DNA of 12,091 nt, taken from VMFP01 sp964630025. GTDB taxonomy: Bacteria > Patescibacteriota > Andersenbacteria > UBA10190 > CAIZMI01. The stretch is taken from assembly GCA_964630025.1 (NCBI GenBank), contig CAZVRG010000026.1, forward strand, positions 1-12,091, read 5' to 3'. Both the position numbers and the translations under genes were made by a program. Below the pieces are notes generated by a model. That model was not told the origin of the DNA. It saw nothing but the letters and a program-made list of their open reading frames with translations, and searched no databases. Below, piece after piece: positions 6,570-12,088 of the stretch. Within the stretch, counting starts at the first letter, position 1. Each line of letters starts with the position of its first letter.

Positions 6570-7610
6570 ATGAATCAACCTACGACCCTCCAGATAAGCA
6601 CCGGCACGATCTTGCGCGTCGTGGCGGTATTACTTGCGCTATGGTTTCTGTGGTTCATTCGTGACATTCTGCTCTTTCTTCTTGTCGCCGTGATTGTCGC
6701 GTCGGCAATGGAGCCACTGGTGGCTCGCCTGCAGCGTCTTCGCATTCCACGCCCGCTCTCTGTGCTGGCAGTCTACGCGATTGTCATTGCGCTCTTGAGT
6801 GCGATTGGCTCGGCAATCATTCCCGCACTTGTTGCAGAACTGCAGGAGCTTGCGAGCGTGTTGCCATCCCTCTATCAGCAGTTCACGCGCCTTCTGGGAT
6901 CCGCGGGCATTGTGCTGGGAACACCGGGAGCAATTGCGGAGTTGCAGACGGGGCTGCTGAATCTTGGCGAGCTGTTGAGCACATCCGCGAGTGAATTCTT
7001 TGCCACGACGCGATCGCTCTTCGGCAATCTACTTGCCGTGTTTTTGGTGTTTGTCGTGTCGTTCTATCTCGTGGTGAACCGGAATGCGCTGGTGTCGTTT
7101 ATCCGTTCTGTCACGCCCTTGGACTACCAAGGATACGTGATTGGCCTTGTGGAGCGGGCACAGCGAAAAATTTCTCGCTGGGCCGGCGCACAGCTGATGC
7201 TCGGACTGATCGTGGGCGTGCTCGTGTATGTCGGGCTCTGGGCGCTTGGTATTCCCTACGCGCTCGCGCTCGCGCTTCTGGCGGGCCTTCTCGAGTTGAT
7301 TCCCGTTCTCGGACCGATCATTGCCGCGATTCCGGCCGTGCTCGTTGGGTTCACGCAATCCGTTCTCATTGGCTTTCTCGTGCTTATTCTTTACATCGTT
7401 ATTCAGCAAGTAGAGAACCATGCGCTTGTGCCGCTGGTCATGCGGAAGGCGGTCGGGCTGAATCCGCTTATCACTATTCTCGCGGTGTTGATTGGCGCGA
7501 AGCTCGCCGGATTCCTCGGCATTATTCTCGCGGTTCCTGTCGCCACGATCATTGCCGTGTTTTTGACGGATATCATTCCCGCGGGCAGGGAAGAAGAGTT
7601 GCCAGCCTAA
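6570..7610 (+). CDS. AI-2E transporter family membrane protein (PF01594-like)
   Basis: 346 residues with the typical layout of the family. Two close N-terminal membrane helices (about 14-30 and 32-50) are followed by a third near 62-85. A soluble, helical loop of ~75 residues comes next (LVAELQELASVLPSLYQQF to about 140). Hydrophobic helices from ~150 include the characteristic LLAGLLELIPVLGPIIAAIPAVLVGF and the late QQVENHALVPLVMRKAVGLNPLITILAVLIGAKLAGFLGIILAVPVA. Family members are proposed exporters or antiporters, and only some handle autoinducer-2. In a small-genome organism without evident quorum sensing the substrate should be left open. The start has no SD and no good -10. It lies just beyond the assembly gap, so its true upstream context is unknown. 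A 13-bp hairpin begins right after the stop codon. Confidence 0.92.
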   Translation: MNQPTTLQISTGTILRVVAVLLALWFLWFIRDILLFLLVAVIVASAMEPLVARLQRLRIPRPLSVLAVYAIVIALLSAIGSAIIPALVAELQELASVLPSLYQQFTRLLGSAGIVLGTPGAIAELQTGLLNLGELLSTSASEFFATTRSLFGNLLAVFLVFVVSFYLVVNRNALVSFIRSVTPLDYQGYVIGLVERAQRKISRWAGAQLMLGLIVGVLVYVGLWALGIPYALALALLAGLLELIPVLGPIIAAIPAVLVGFTQSVLIGFLVLILYIVIQQVENHALVPLVMRKAVGLNPLITILAVLIGAKLAGFLGIILAVPVATIIAVFLTDIIPAGREEELPA

Positions 7611-7641
7611 TACACTACCGAGGCTTAACCTCGGTAGTGTA
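7611..7641 (+). terminator. 13-bp perfect hairpin right after the AI-2E gene
   Basis: TACACTACCGAGG (7611-7623) pairs perfectly with CCTCGGTAGTGTA (7629-7641) around CTTAA. It begins at the base after the stop codon. There is no U tract on the plus side (GAAGAGAAA follows), so it may mainly protect the mRNA 3' end. Confidence 0.55.
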
Positions 7642-7682
7642 GAAGAGAAAGACCCGTTCGAAACTTTATGTTCGAGCGGGTC
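7641..7682 (-). terminator. intrinsic terminator of the minus-strand small-gene operon
   Basis: On the minus strand, GACCCGCTCGAA (7682-7671) pairs with TTCGAACGGGTC (7662-7651), with one G-U pair and an 8-nt loop. The U-rich TTTCTCTTCT (7650-7641) follows. It lies 14 nt after the last minus-strand gene, between convergent units. Confidence 0.75.
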
Positions 7683-7696
7683 GTGTACTCGTTACA

Positions 7697-7951
7697 TCAC
7701 ATGTCACACAAGCCATCAGCGAGTTCGGCCAGTGCACGACCGGCACGAACAATGTCTCGCTTAGAGGCATTAGGGTTTCTGAATATCTTCAGAAGCCCTT
7801 GCGCTGCCGGAAGCAGCGTCTTCCGTCTTTTACCGATTTTCTCCACCACAACCTCAACGTATGTGCTGGACTCGAGCGTCCCAAACACTCGCACATAGCT
7901 GTCCGGGTCACAGGGCATCAAATGTTGCGGGGGATATTCGCCTGCGTCCAT
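7697..7951 (-). CDS. small unknown protein, 84 aa
   Basis: I do not recognise the family. The start is taken as the ATG at 7951, because GGAGG (7964-7960) lies 8 nt upstream. A TTG at 7966 would place that SD inside the gene. The protein begins MDAGEYPPQHLMPCDPDSYV. It has a beta-like stretch (VRVFGTLESSTYVEVVVEKIG), a basic turn (KRRK) and two C-terminal helices (LLPAAQGLLKIF and KRDIVRAGRALAELADGL). No catalytic motif or membrane segment is seen. It is the last of three small minus-strand genes and is followed by a good terminator. The presence of an SD sets it apart from the housekeeping genes around it. Confidence 0.7.
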   Translation of the reverse strand: MDAGEYPPQHLMPCDPDSYVRVFGTLESSTYVEVVVEKIGKRRKTLLPAAQGLLKIFRNPNASKRDIVRAGRALAELADGLCDM

Positions 7952-7959
7952 AAAGAGTT

Positions 7960-7964
7960 CCTCC
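7960..7964 (-). promoter_or_regulatory. SD that fixes the start at 7951
   Basis: GGAGG on the minus strand lies 8 nt before ATG 7951. It overlaps the upstream in-frame TTG (7966), which argues against that start. Confidence 0.7.
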
Positions 7965-7990
7965 AATTCTCAATCAGGAGACCAAGTTGA

Positions 7991-8200
7991 CTATAGAGGT
8001 TTAACCTCTAGTACGAAAACGTATCCATCTTGAACCTTCCGGTACTGATTTCTCGATCCTGGACCGGTAATAGGCGGTCCGCTGGTTGCATCGAACTCAC
8101 GTGTCACGTCGGGCACGAGTGTGCCCCCGCAGACTTTGCACAGGTCGGCGTTTCTGGTGTCGGCGCAGCCATGTGGCCATCTCCTCAAGAAGGTGCGCAA
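7991..8200 (-). CDS. small zinc-knuckle protein, probably frameshifted at its start
   Basis: The frame from TTG 8200 gives 69 residues. The convincing part is from CKVCGGTLVPDVTREFD to the end, with one CxxC knuckle (CKVC) and a beta-rich tail (YVFVLEVKPL). The TTG start has no SD. The only SD-supported start nearby is the ATG at 8172, with GAGGAG (8186-8181) 8 nt before it. It reads MAAPTPETPTC and then stops after 22 residues, at 8104, in another frame. Joining MAAPTPETPTC to KVCGGTLV would need the loss of one TG from CTGTGC (8143-8138), giving a normal short zinc ribbon. So this is either a frameshift mutation, a sequence error, or a real gene using TTG. It overlaps the end of the gene at 8097-8495. 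Confidence 0.45.
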   Translation of the reverse strand: MRTFLRRWPHGCADTRNADLCKVCGGTLVPDVTREFDATSGPPITGPGSRNQYRKVQDGYVFVLEVKPL

Positions 8201-8495
8201 TCAAATGTCCAAGAACACGTCGTGTCGTTTGCCGTCCATCGCATCCAAATCGCACGCACTGCTGACGGAAAATATATCCAACGCAGCGCTTGAACAGTTG
8301 TCGCACGGGACCTCTCATGCGTCCCGCTAATGTGCACTCGGGAAGCACGGAGTAGAGTTCGAGGTCGCAGTGCCAACATCGTTCATTTTCCTCGAGGTCA
8401 CGGTGCCAGCGAATTTTGCTGCGCAGCCTCATCACTTCATGGCGTACCTGCGTCGGCGACATCGCTTGTATGTCCAAATCCTGTCGTTTCGACAT
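8097..8495 (-). CDS. unknown small protein with a conserved-looking HRD..RCW..DLELY motif
   Basis: 132 residues from ATG 8495, supported by GGAGGT (8504-8499) directly upstream. The N-terminal half (MSPTQVRHEVMRLRSKIRWHRDLEENERCWHCDLELYSVLPE) resembles, from memory, short uncharacterised proteins in CPR genomes with an 'R..IR.HRD..g..RCW..D..LY..LPE' core. No function is known to me. The second half is basic, with cysteines at RCVGYIFRQQCVRFGC that might bind metal. The last ~35 residues overlap the next gene and its SD and may not be typical of the family. It heads a three-gene minus-strand cluster and is divergent from metG. A weak promoter, TAGACA (8537-8532) and AATAAC (8514-8509), is possible but would place the start of transcription inside the SD. 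Confidence 0.65.
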   Translation of the reverse strand: MSKRQDLDIQAMSPTQVRHEVMRLRSKIRWHRDLEENERCWHCDLELYSVLPECTLAGRMRGPVRQLFKRCVGYIFRQQCVRFGCDGRQTTRRVLGHLIAHLLEEMATWLRRHQKRRPVQSLRGHTRARRDT

Positions 8496-8562
8496 AGAAC
8501 CTCCGGCGGTTATTGGTTGTGAGTGAACGGTTGTCTACCGCATCACTCTCGCGTATGCGCGC

Positions 8563-8591
8563 TTGGAAAGTCAACGGTTGCGGACTAGCAT
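8563..8591 (+). promoter_or_regulatory. promoter of metG, giving a leaderless mRNA
   Basis: TTGGAA (8563-8568) and TAGCAT (8586-8591) are 17 nt apart. The -10 ends 6 nt before the GTG at 8598, so transcription would start at about the start codon. The intergenic also holds an 11-nt direct repeat, GT(G/C)AACGGTTG, at 8523-8533 and 8570-8580, on both sides of the spacer between the divergent genes. Confidence 0.5.
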
Positions 8592-8597
8592 GAGGAA

Positions 8598-10127
8598 GTG
8601 ACGAAGTTTTCCATTACCACCCCGATTTTTTACGTGAACGGGCCGCCGCACATCGGTCATGCCTATGCGGTGATTGCGGCTGACGTGCTTGCGCGGTTTC
8701 ATCGGCATCCCACTTCGCTCTCCGAGCTACGCGGGACAGGGCGCGATACGGATGTATTTTTCCTTACCGGCACAGATGAGCACGGCGCCAAGATTGCCGA
8801 AGCAGCGGCTGCTGCCGGGAAGGACCCGCAGGATTTCACGGACGAAATCTCTGCAACCTTTAAGGGCGCATGGAAAGCGCTTGATATCCAAAACGACGAC
8901 TTCATTCGGACAACCGAGCCGCGGCACGAAGCGGGCGTGAAGAAAGCGCTGCAGGAGCTGTATGAGAAGAAACTTCTCTATCAAAAATCCTATCGGGGTT
9001 TGTACTGCACTGGTTGCGAGAAGTTCCTGACGGAAAGGGATCTTGATGCAGAAGGAAAATGCCCGCTGCACAACCGCGTTCCTGTTGAGATAGAGGAACA
9101 GAACTGGTTTTTTAAGCTTACGGAGTTTCTCCCGCGAGTTAAAAAAGCGGTTGAATCACATCAGCTGAAGATCGTTCCCGAGGAACGCCGCAATGAAGTG
9201 CTAGGACTCTTGAATCAAGATCTGGAAGATTTTTCGATCTCGCGCGTGCGCGAACGGGTTCCGTGGGGCATCCCTCTGCCTTTCGATGATTCGCAGACCG
9301 TCTACGTGTGGATAGACGCACTTCTCAATTATCTCACGGCGCTTGGATATGGGTCGGACGATGAGTCAAAACTCGAAAAGTTCTGGCCGGTGGATGTACA
9401 CCTCATCGGGCAAGACATTTTGAAGTTTCATGCCGTGTATTGGCCGGCCCTGCTTCTTGCGCTTGGAAAAAAAATTCCACCATCCATTGTCGTTCATGGA
9501 TTTTTCACGGTGAGTGGCCAGAAAGTCAGTAAGTCTCTCGGGAATGCCATTGACCCACTAAAACTCGTCCAGCGATATGGTTCGGATGCCACCCGCTTTC
9601 TTCTGCTCTCACAGTTTCCGTTCGGAGCTTCAGGAGATGTACAAGTAGAGCGCTTCGATGAGCAGTATGATGCTGTTCTCGCGAATACGATCGGTAACCT
9701 TGTGACGCGTACGGTTACACTTCTTCATAAGTTCTCGGAAGGATGTATTCCGAACGCGCCGCTTGAAGGAGTTGTGAATCGCGAGATTCGTGAGCATCAG
9801 CCGGAGGCTCCGCCTCCCGCTGCCGGGTACGCAGATCTTGTAGACCAGCTCATCAACAAGCCGGTCCGGCTAGCTGTATTTCTCAATCAGTATGCTGATA
9901 TCACGGCTCCATGGAAAGAATCGAACGTAGACAAACGAAATATTGCTCTTCGCTCATTGGCGACCGGCGTGGCCGCAATTGGCCTTTTCGTAGAACCACT
10001 TCTGCCAAAAACCGGAGCGGCGATTCAACACGCATTTGGCGTGTCAGGTCACGAACTTCCGAAACCAGGAACACCAATTCAGTCCACCGAGCCCGCTATA
10101 CTCTTCCCCCGTAGGCACGCACGTTAG
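8598..10127 (+). CDS. metG: methionyl-tRNA synthetase, short form, with an 11-residue insertion
   Basis: Charges tRNA-Met (elongator and initiator) in the cytoplasm. 509 residues, starting with GTG. The HIGH motif is HIGH at 18-21. The zinc knuckle is C137-x2-C140 with C155-x2-H158, the single CCCH site seen in Thermus-type enzymes. The KMSKS loop reads KVSKS (309-313). The anticodon-binding helix contains NQYADITAPW. The protein ends at AILFPRRHAR, where Thermus-type enzymes end before any extra domain, so the C-terminal tRNA-binding (Trbp111-like) domain is absent. Between FHR (34-36) and FFLTGTDEHG (54 on) there are 17 residues where the family usually has about 6. The extra piece corresponds to a palindromic DNA insert (8708-8740), and the frame is kept. 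No SD is present; transcription probably begins at the GTG. Confidence 0.95.
   Translation: MTKFSITTPIFYVNGPPHIGHAYAVIAADVLARFHRHPTSLSELRGTGRDTDVFFLTGTDEHGAKIAEAAAAAGKDPQDFTDEISATFKGAWKALDIQNDDFIRTTEPRHEAGVKKALQELYEKKLLYQKSYRGLYCTGCEKFLTERDLDAEGKCPLHNRVPVEIEEQNWFFKLTEFLPRVKKAVESHQLKIVPEERRNEVLGLLNQDLEDFSISRVRERVPWGIPLPFDDSQTVYVWIDALLNYLTALGYGSDDESKLEKFWPVDVHLIGQDILKFHAVYWPALLLALGKKIPPSIVVHGFFTVSGQKVSKSLGNAIDPLKLVQRYGSDATRFLLLSQFPFGASGDVQVERFDEQYDAVLANTIGNLVTRTVTLLHKFSEGCIPNAPLEGVVNREIREHQPEAPPPAAGYADLVDQLINKPVRLAVFLNQYADITAPWKESNVDKRNIALRSLATGVAAIGLFVEPLLPKTGAAIQHAFGVSGHELPKPGTPIQSTEPAILFPRRHAR
8708..8740 (+). repeat. palindromic 33-nt insertion inside metG
   Basis: TCCCACTTCGCTC (8708-8720) and GAGCTACGCGGGA (8724-8736) pair at 10 of 13 positions around a 3-nt loop, and CAGG follows. 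Removing 33 nt restores a FHR-QRDTDV-FFLTG reading of the length expected for the family. The sequence resembles, from memory, short interspersed palindromic repeats (CTTCGCTC..GAGCT.CG..) common in Patescibacteria genomes. Confidence 0.55.
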
Positions 10128-10155
10128 TTTACGGTTTTACGTAAATACGTAAAAT
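10128..10155 (+). promoter_or_regulatory. promoter and operator of the TrpR-like gene
   Basis: TTTACG (10128-10133) and TAAAAT (10150-10155), 16 nt apart, form a promoter whose -10 ends 6 nt before ATG 10162. It overlaps the 18-mer TTTACGGTTTTACGTAAA (10128-10145) and the inverted repeat TTTTACGTA-AA-TACGTAAAA (10135-10154). A regulator bound here would cover the promoter. The 18-mer recurs with one change at 10597-10614. Confidence 0.65.
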
Positions 10156-10161
10156 AAGTCT

Positions 10162-10581
10162 ATGGCACGTGTAAATGCAGCTCGCCTCACGCGGCAAGAG
10201 CAAACTGACTTGCGAAACGAACTTGTTCGATCGGTTCGTGTACTTCGGAAAAATGATGTCGGTCGTTTCCTGAGTGATCTCTTGACGCCAAGCGAGGTTC
10301 TCATGCTTGGACGACGCATTCGTATTGCGAAAGCGCTTCTTGCCGGAGATCGCTATGAGGAAATTGCGTACAAACACAAGGTAAGCTTTTCCACTATTCA
10401 GCTTGTAGACCGAGCAATCCAGCGCGGTCTTGAAGGATATCGACGCACGCTCCGACGCGTGTCGCAGAAAAAGCGAGGAGTGAAGATTTCTAATGAGACA
10501 ATCGAAACGCTTCGGCATCTTCCTGGAGCTGGCTACTTTCGCTTTTGGTACGATCTTTTGGATAGCGGGGAAGAAAAATGA
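10162..10581 (+). CDS. TrpR/YerC-family transcriptional regulator
   Basis: 139 residues, all helical. The core LLTPSEVLMLGRRIRIAKALLAGDRYEEIA (40-69) matches the TrpR superfamily pattern. The helix-turn-helix follows at about 64-88 (RYEEIAYKHKVSFSTIQLVDRAI). YerC/YecD proteins share this fold, and their ligand is not established. E. coli TrpR represses Trp genes when bound to tryptophan, but no Trp genes are near, so a tryptophan role is not supported here. The C-terminal extension (96-139) is basic, then ends in FRFWYDLLDSGEEK. The start has no SD. The gene's own promoter contains a palindromic element that recurs before tatD, which suggests autorepression and control of the downstream genes. 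I am confident of the family and unsure of the signal. Confidence 0.88.
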   Translation: MARVNAARLTRQEQTDLRNELVRSVRVLRKNDVGRFLSDLLTPSEVLMLGRRIRIAKALLAGDRYEEIAYKHKVSFSTIQLVDRAIQRGLEGYRRTLRRVSQKKRGVKISNETIETLRHLPGAGYFRFWYDLLDSGEEK

Positions 10582-10593
10582 CCAGAGCGTGCG

Positions 10594-10644
10594 CAATTTA
10601 CCGTTTTACGTAAAACGGTAAATTGTATGTAATTCTTTTATCCT
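10594..10644 (+). promoter_or_regulatory. 32-bp perfect palindrome (operator candidate) and promoter of tatD
   Basis: 10594-10625 is a perfect inverted repeat with no spacer, centred between 10609 and 10610. Its half is CAATTTACCGTTTTAC and its core is TTTTACGTAAAA. Two promoter readings are possible: TTTACG (10605-10610) with TGTAAT (10628-10633) at 17 nt, or a -10 TATCCT (10639-10644) that ends 7 nt before GTG 10652. In the first, the operator covers the -35; in the second it lies just upstream of the -10. It could also fold as a hairpin ending the regulator mRNA, but no U tract follows. Confidence 0.7.
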
Positions 10645-10651
10645 GACACAC

Positions 10652-11425
10652 GTGGTTGATACGCACTGTCACCTTACGTTCCCGCAGTACGACGCTGACC
10701 GAGAGCAGATACTTCGGCGTGCGGCAGATGTCGGTGTGCGCACAATCATCAATCCGGGAACGGATCTCGTGCAGAGCCGCGCAGCCTCTGCATTGGCGTC
10801 AGCTGCTCGCACAGAGGCTCCAACCATTCTGGCAGCCGTCGGTGTGCATCCGCAGGATGTAGGGGAAGTAACCGAAGAAAGCTTCCAAGAAATCACTCGA
10901 TTAGCCCAGGATCCGCACGTTGTCGCCATTGGTGAAGTGGGCCTAGAACGCTCCGCGCGCAGCCCGTCGCTCGATGCGCAAACCCCGTGGCTGACACGCT
11001 TTCTCCAGCTCGCGAACGATGTGCAGAAGCCGGTGCTGTTCCACGTCCGCGACGCACATACGGAACTTCGATCACTGCTTGAGAAAAGTGCCGTGTCCGT
11101 GCGTGGAGTTGTGCATTGTTTTTCCGGAAGTATGGACGATGCGCGATGGTATACCGAACGCGGGCTTTCTCTCGGTATCACAGGCATTGTCACGTTTCCG
11201 AACGCGGCCGCGCTTCAAACGATCGCGGGGGAGATATCTCTTGAGCATCTGTTGTTGGAAACGGACGCACCATTCCTCGCCCCGCAATCACACCGAGGTC
11301 AACGCAATGAGCCTGCCTATGTGCGCGAGGTGGCGGAGACGATTGCCCGTCTCAAAAACATCACGACGGAAGAGGTTGAGCGCGTGACAGATCAGAACGC
11401 TGGTACACTGTTTGGACGCTCATGA
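10652..11425 (+). CDS. tatD: TatD-family metal-dependent hydrolase (deoxyribonuclease-like)
   Basis: 257 residues, full length for the family. All expected metal ligands are visible: H5 and H7 in DTHCHL, E95 in GEVGLE, H131 in HVRDA, H155 in HCFSG and D205 in ETDAPFLAP. VGVHP (63-67) and RNEPAYV (218-224) are also present. TatD proteins are TIM-barrel enzymes with 3'-5' DNA exonuclease activity; the biological role varies. One oddity is E99-R100 in place of the usual D-Y/F after GEVGL. The metal ligand E95 is unaffected. The GTG start has no SD, and a -10 lies 7 nt before it. A 4-nt overlap (ATGA) joins it to the next gene, so the two are co-transcribed. Confidence 0.93.
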   Translation: MVDTHCHLTFPQYDADREQILRRAADVGVRTIINPGTDLVQSRAASALASAARTEAPTILAAVGVHPQDVGEVTEESFQEITRLAQDPHVVAIGEVGLERSARSPSLDAQTPWLTRFLQLANDVQKPVLFHVRDAHTELRSLLEKSAVSVRGVVHCFSGSMDDARWYTERGLSLGITGIVTFPNAAALQTIAGEISLEHLLLETDAPFLAPQSHRGQRNEPAYVREVAETIARLKNITTEEVERVTDQNAGTLFGRS

Positions 11426-11646
11426 TGCTCTTCACCAAACACGCAAAACGGCGGCTCCGCCAACGGGCAATCAGCCAATCGAGAGTATCGCGTGCCGTAC
11501 GCGGGAAAAAGCGCTCGCAGGGGAAAGGGATCATTCGCTCAGAAACGGAAAGTCCCGGCGGGACCACGGTGGTGATCTATAAACGTCGCGGATCCAAGAA
11601 AGTCATTCTCTCCGCATGGAAGGTGCGGCGCCCGCGCACGGAGTAG
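11422..11646 (+). CDS. DUF4258-like small basic protein
   Basis: 74 residues, or 73 if the second ATG at 11425 is used. It overlaps the tatD stop by 4 nt, so translation is probably coupled. The start FTKHAKRRLRQRAIS fits the 'F(T/S).HA..R...R.I' signature of DUF4258-type proteins. A beta-rich second half follows (GTTVVIYKRRGSKKVILSAWK), again as in that family. Some relatives are considered toxin-like or RNA-binding, but no function is proven and no antitoxin partner is visible here. The protein is very basic. It ends 12 nt from the stop of the convergent gene at 11659, without a clear terminator. Confidence 0.6.
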   Translation: MMLFTKHAKRRLRQRAISQSRVSRAVRGKKRSQGKGIIRSETESPGGTTVVIYKRRGSKKVILSAWKVRRPRTE

Positions 11647-11658
11647 CCTGTTGTTTTC

Positions 11659-11868
11659 TTATGGTGCCGGAACAATGGGCGCTACGTGCGTTCGAAGGAG
11701 ATCGCTGTCTCGTTGTGACGGAAGAAGGGTAAAGAGAACGAAAACAATTGTGCCGAGAAGAGCCACCACCGCAAGGACGAGCATACGAACAGTACGCATG
11801 CGCAATGGTGTACGGGGAGATTCTGTATTGAGCTCATGCGCAAGATGTGTCGCGGATTCTTCCTCCAT
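11659..11868 (-). CDS. small single-pass membrane protein, 69 aa
   Basis: An acidic N-terminus (MEEESATHLAHELN) is followed by a basic RMRTVR and one clear membrane helix (about 29-48, LVLAVVALLGTIVFVLFTLL). A ~20-residue tail, SQRDSDLLRTHVAPIVPAP, comes last. The basic side before the helix predicts N-in, C-out. No motif is recognised. A promoter-like pair (11902-11875) ends 6 nt before the ATG, the leaderless pattern seen at other genes here. It converges with the DUF4258-like gene. Function unknown. Confidence 0.65.
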   Translation of the reverse strand: MEEESATHLAHELNTESPRTPLRMRTVRMLVLAVVALLGTIVFVLFTLLPSQRDSDLLRTHVAPIVPAP

Positions 11869-11874
11869 GTCACC

Positions 11875-11902
11875 ATTGTACGGCGTATCTGCGCATCACC
11901 AA
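11875..11902 (-). promoter_or_regulatory. promoter of the small membrane protein gene
   Basis: On the minus strand, TTGGTG (11902-11897) and TACAAT (11880-11875) are 16 nt apart. The -10 ends 6 nt before ATG 11868. Confidence 0.5.
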
Positions 11903-11925
11903 GAGGTATCTGTCCATGCGCCAGC

Positions 11926-11955
11926 TTGACACTCGAAAAGAGACCGCGATACAAG
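11926..11955 (+). promoter_or_regulatory. promoter with a consensus -35 at the right edge
   Basis: TTGACA (11926-11931) is a perfect -35. TACAAG (11950-11955) lies 18 nt later. It points away from the minus-strand gene, towards the candidate RNA below. Confidence 0.4.
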
Positions 11956-11961
11956 GACCTG

Positions 11962-12088
11962 TTATGCCCCGTTAGAAACCGCCTCATGCACACTCTCCTG
12001 CACCACACGTCGTTGATGGGTCATCGGTACCCACGCTCACTCTTCTGTCTGCGAAAAAGCGCCGCGCGCTATGTGCGCTTTTTCGCCC
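11962..12088 (+). ncRNA. candidate small RNA of about 125 nt
   Basis: The segment between the promoter at 11926-11955 and the terminator at 12051-12086 holds no SD-supported ORF of useful length. It contains a small hairpin, GGGT-CATCGGT-ACCC. It does not match the parts of SRP RNA, tmRNA, RNase P RNA or tRNA that I know. An alternative is an ORF from ATG 11986 (MHTLLHHTSLMGHRYPRS..) that runs off the window edge; it has no SD or -10 at the usual distance. Low confidence. Confidence 0.25.
12051..12086. terminator. bidirectional intrinsic terminator
   Basis: GCGAAAAAGCGC (12051-12062) pairs perfectly with GCGCTTTTTCGC (12075-12086). The GCGC stem with A and T tracts on its two sides can end transcription from either direction. 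It could serve the candidate RNA on the plus strand and a minus-strand gene beyond the edge. Confidence 0.7.

Noticed and set aside
8625..8640. TTTTTTACGTGAACG in metG resembling the TTTTACGTAAA operator core
   Set aside because: It encodes the conserved MetRS residues IFYVNG, so the likeness is explained by coding.
10105..10130. Terminator between metG and the TrpR-like gene
   Set aside because: No hairpin plus U tract; the pairing there belongs to the operator and promoter.
11682..12008. 108-aa minus-strand frame overlapping the small membrane protein
   Set aside because: Its second half is an out-of-frame reading of 11659-11868, with a cysteine- and arginine-rich composition not like a real protein, and no start signals.
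11962..12024. 20-aa minus-strand ORF starting MTHQRRVVQESV
   Set aside because: No SD and no -10 at the usual 6-7 nt; too short to judge.
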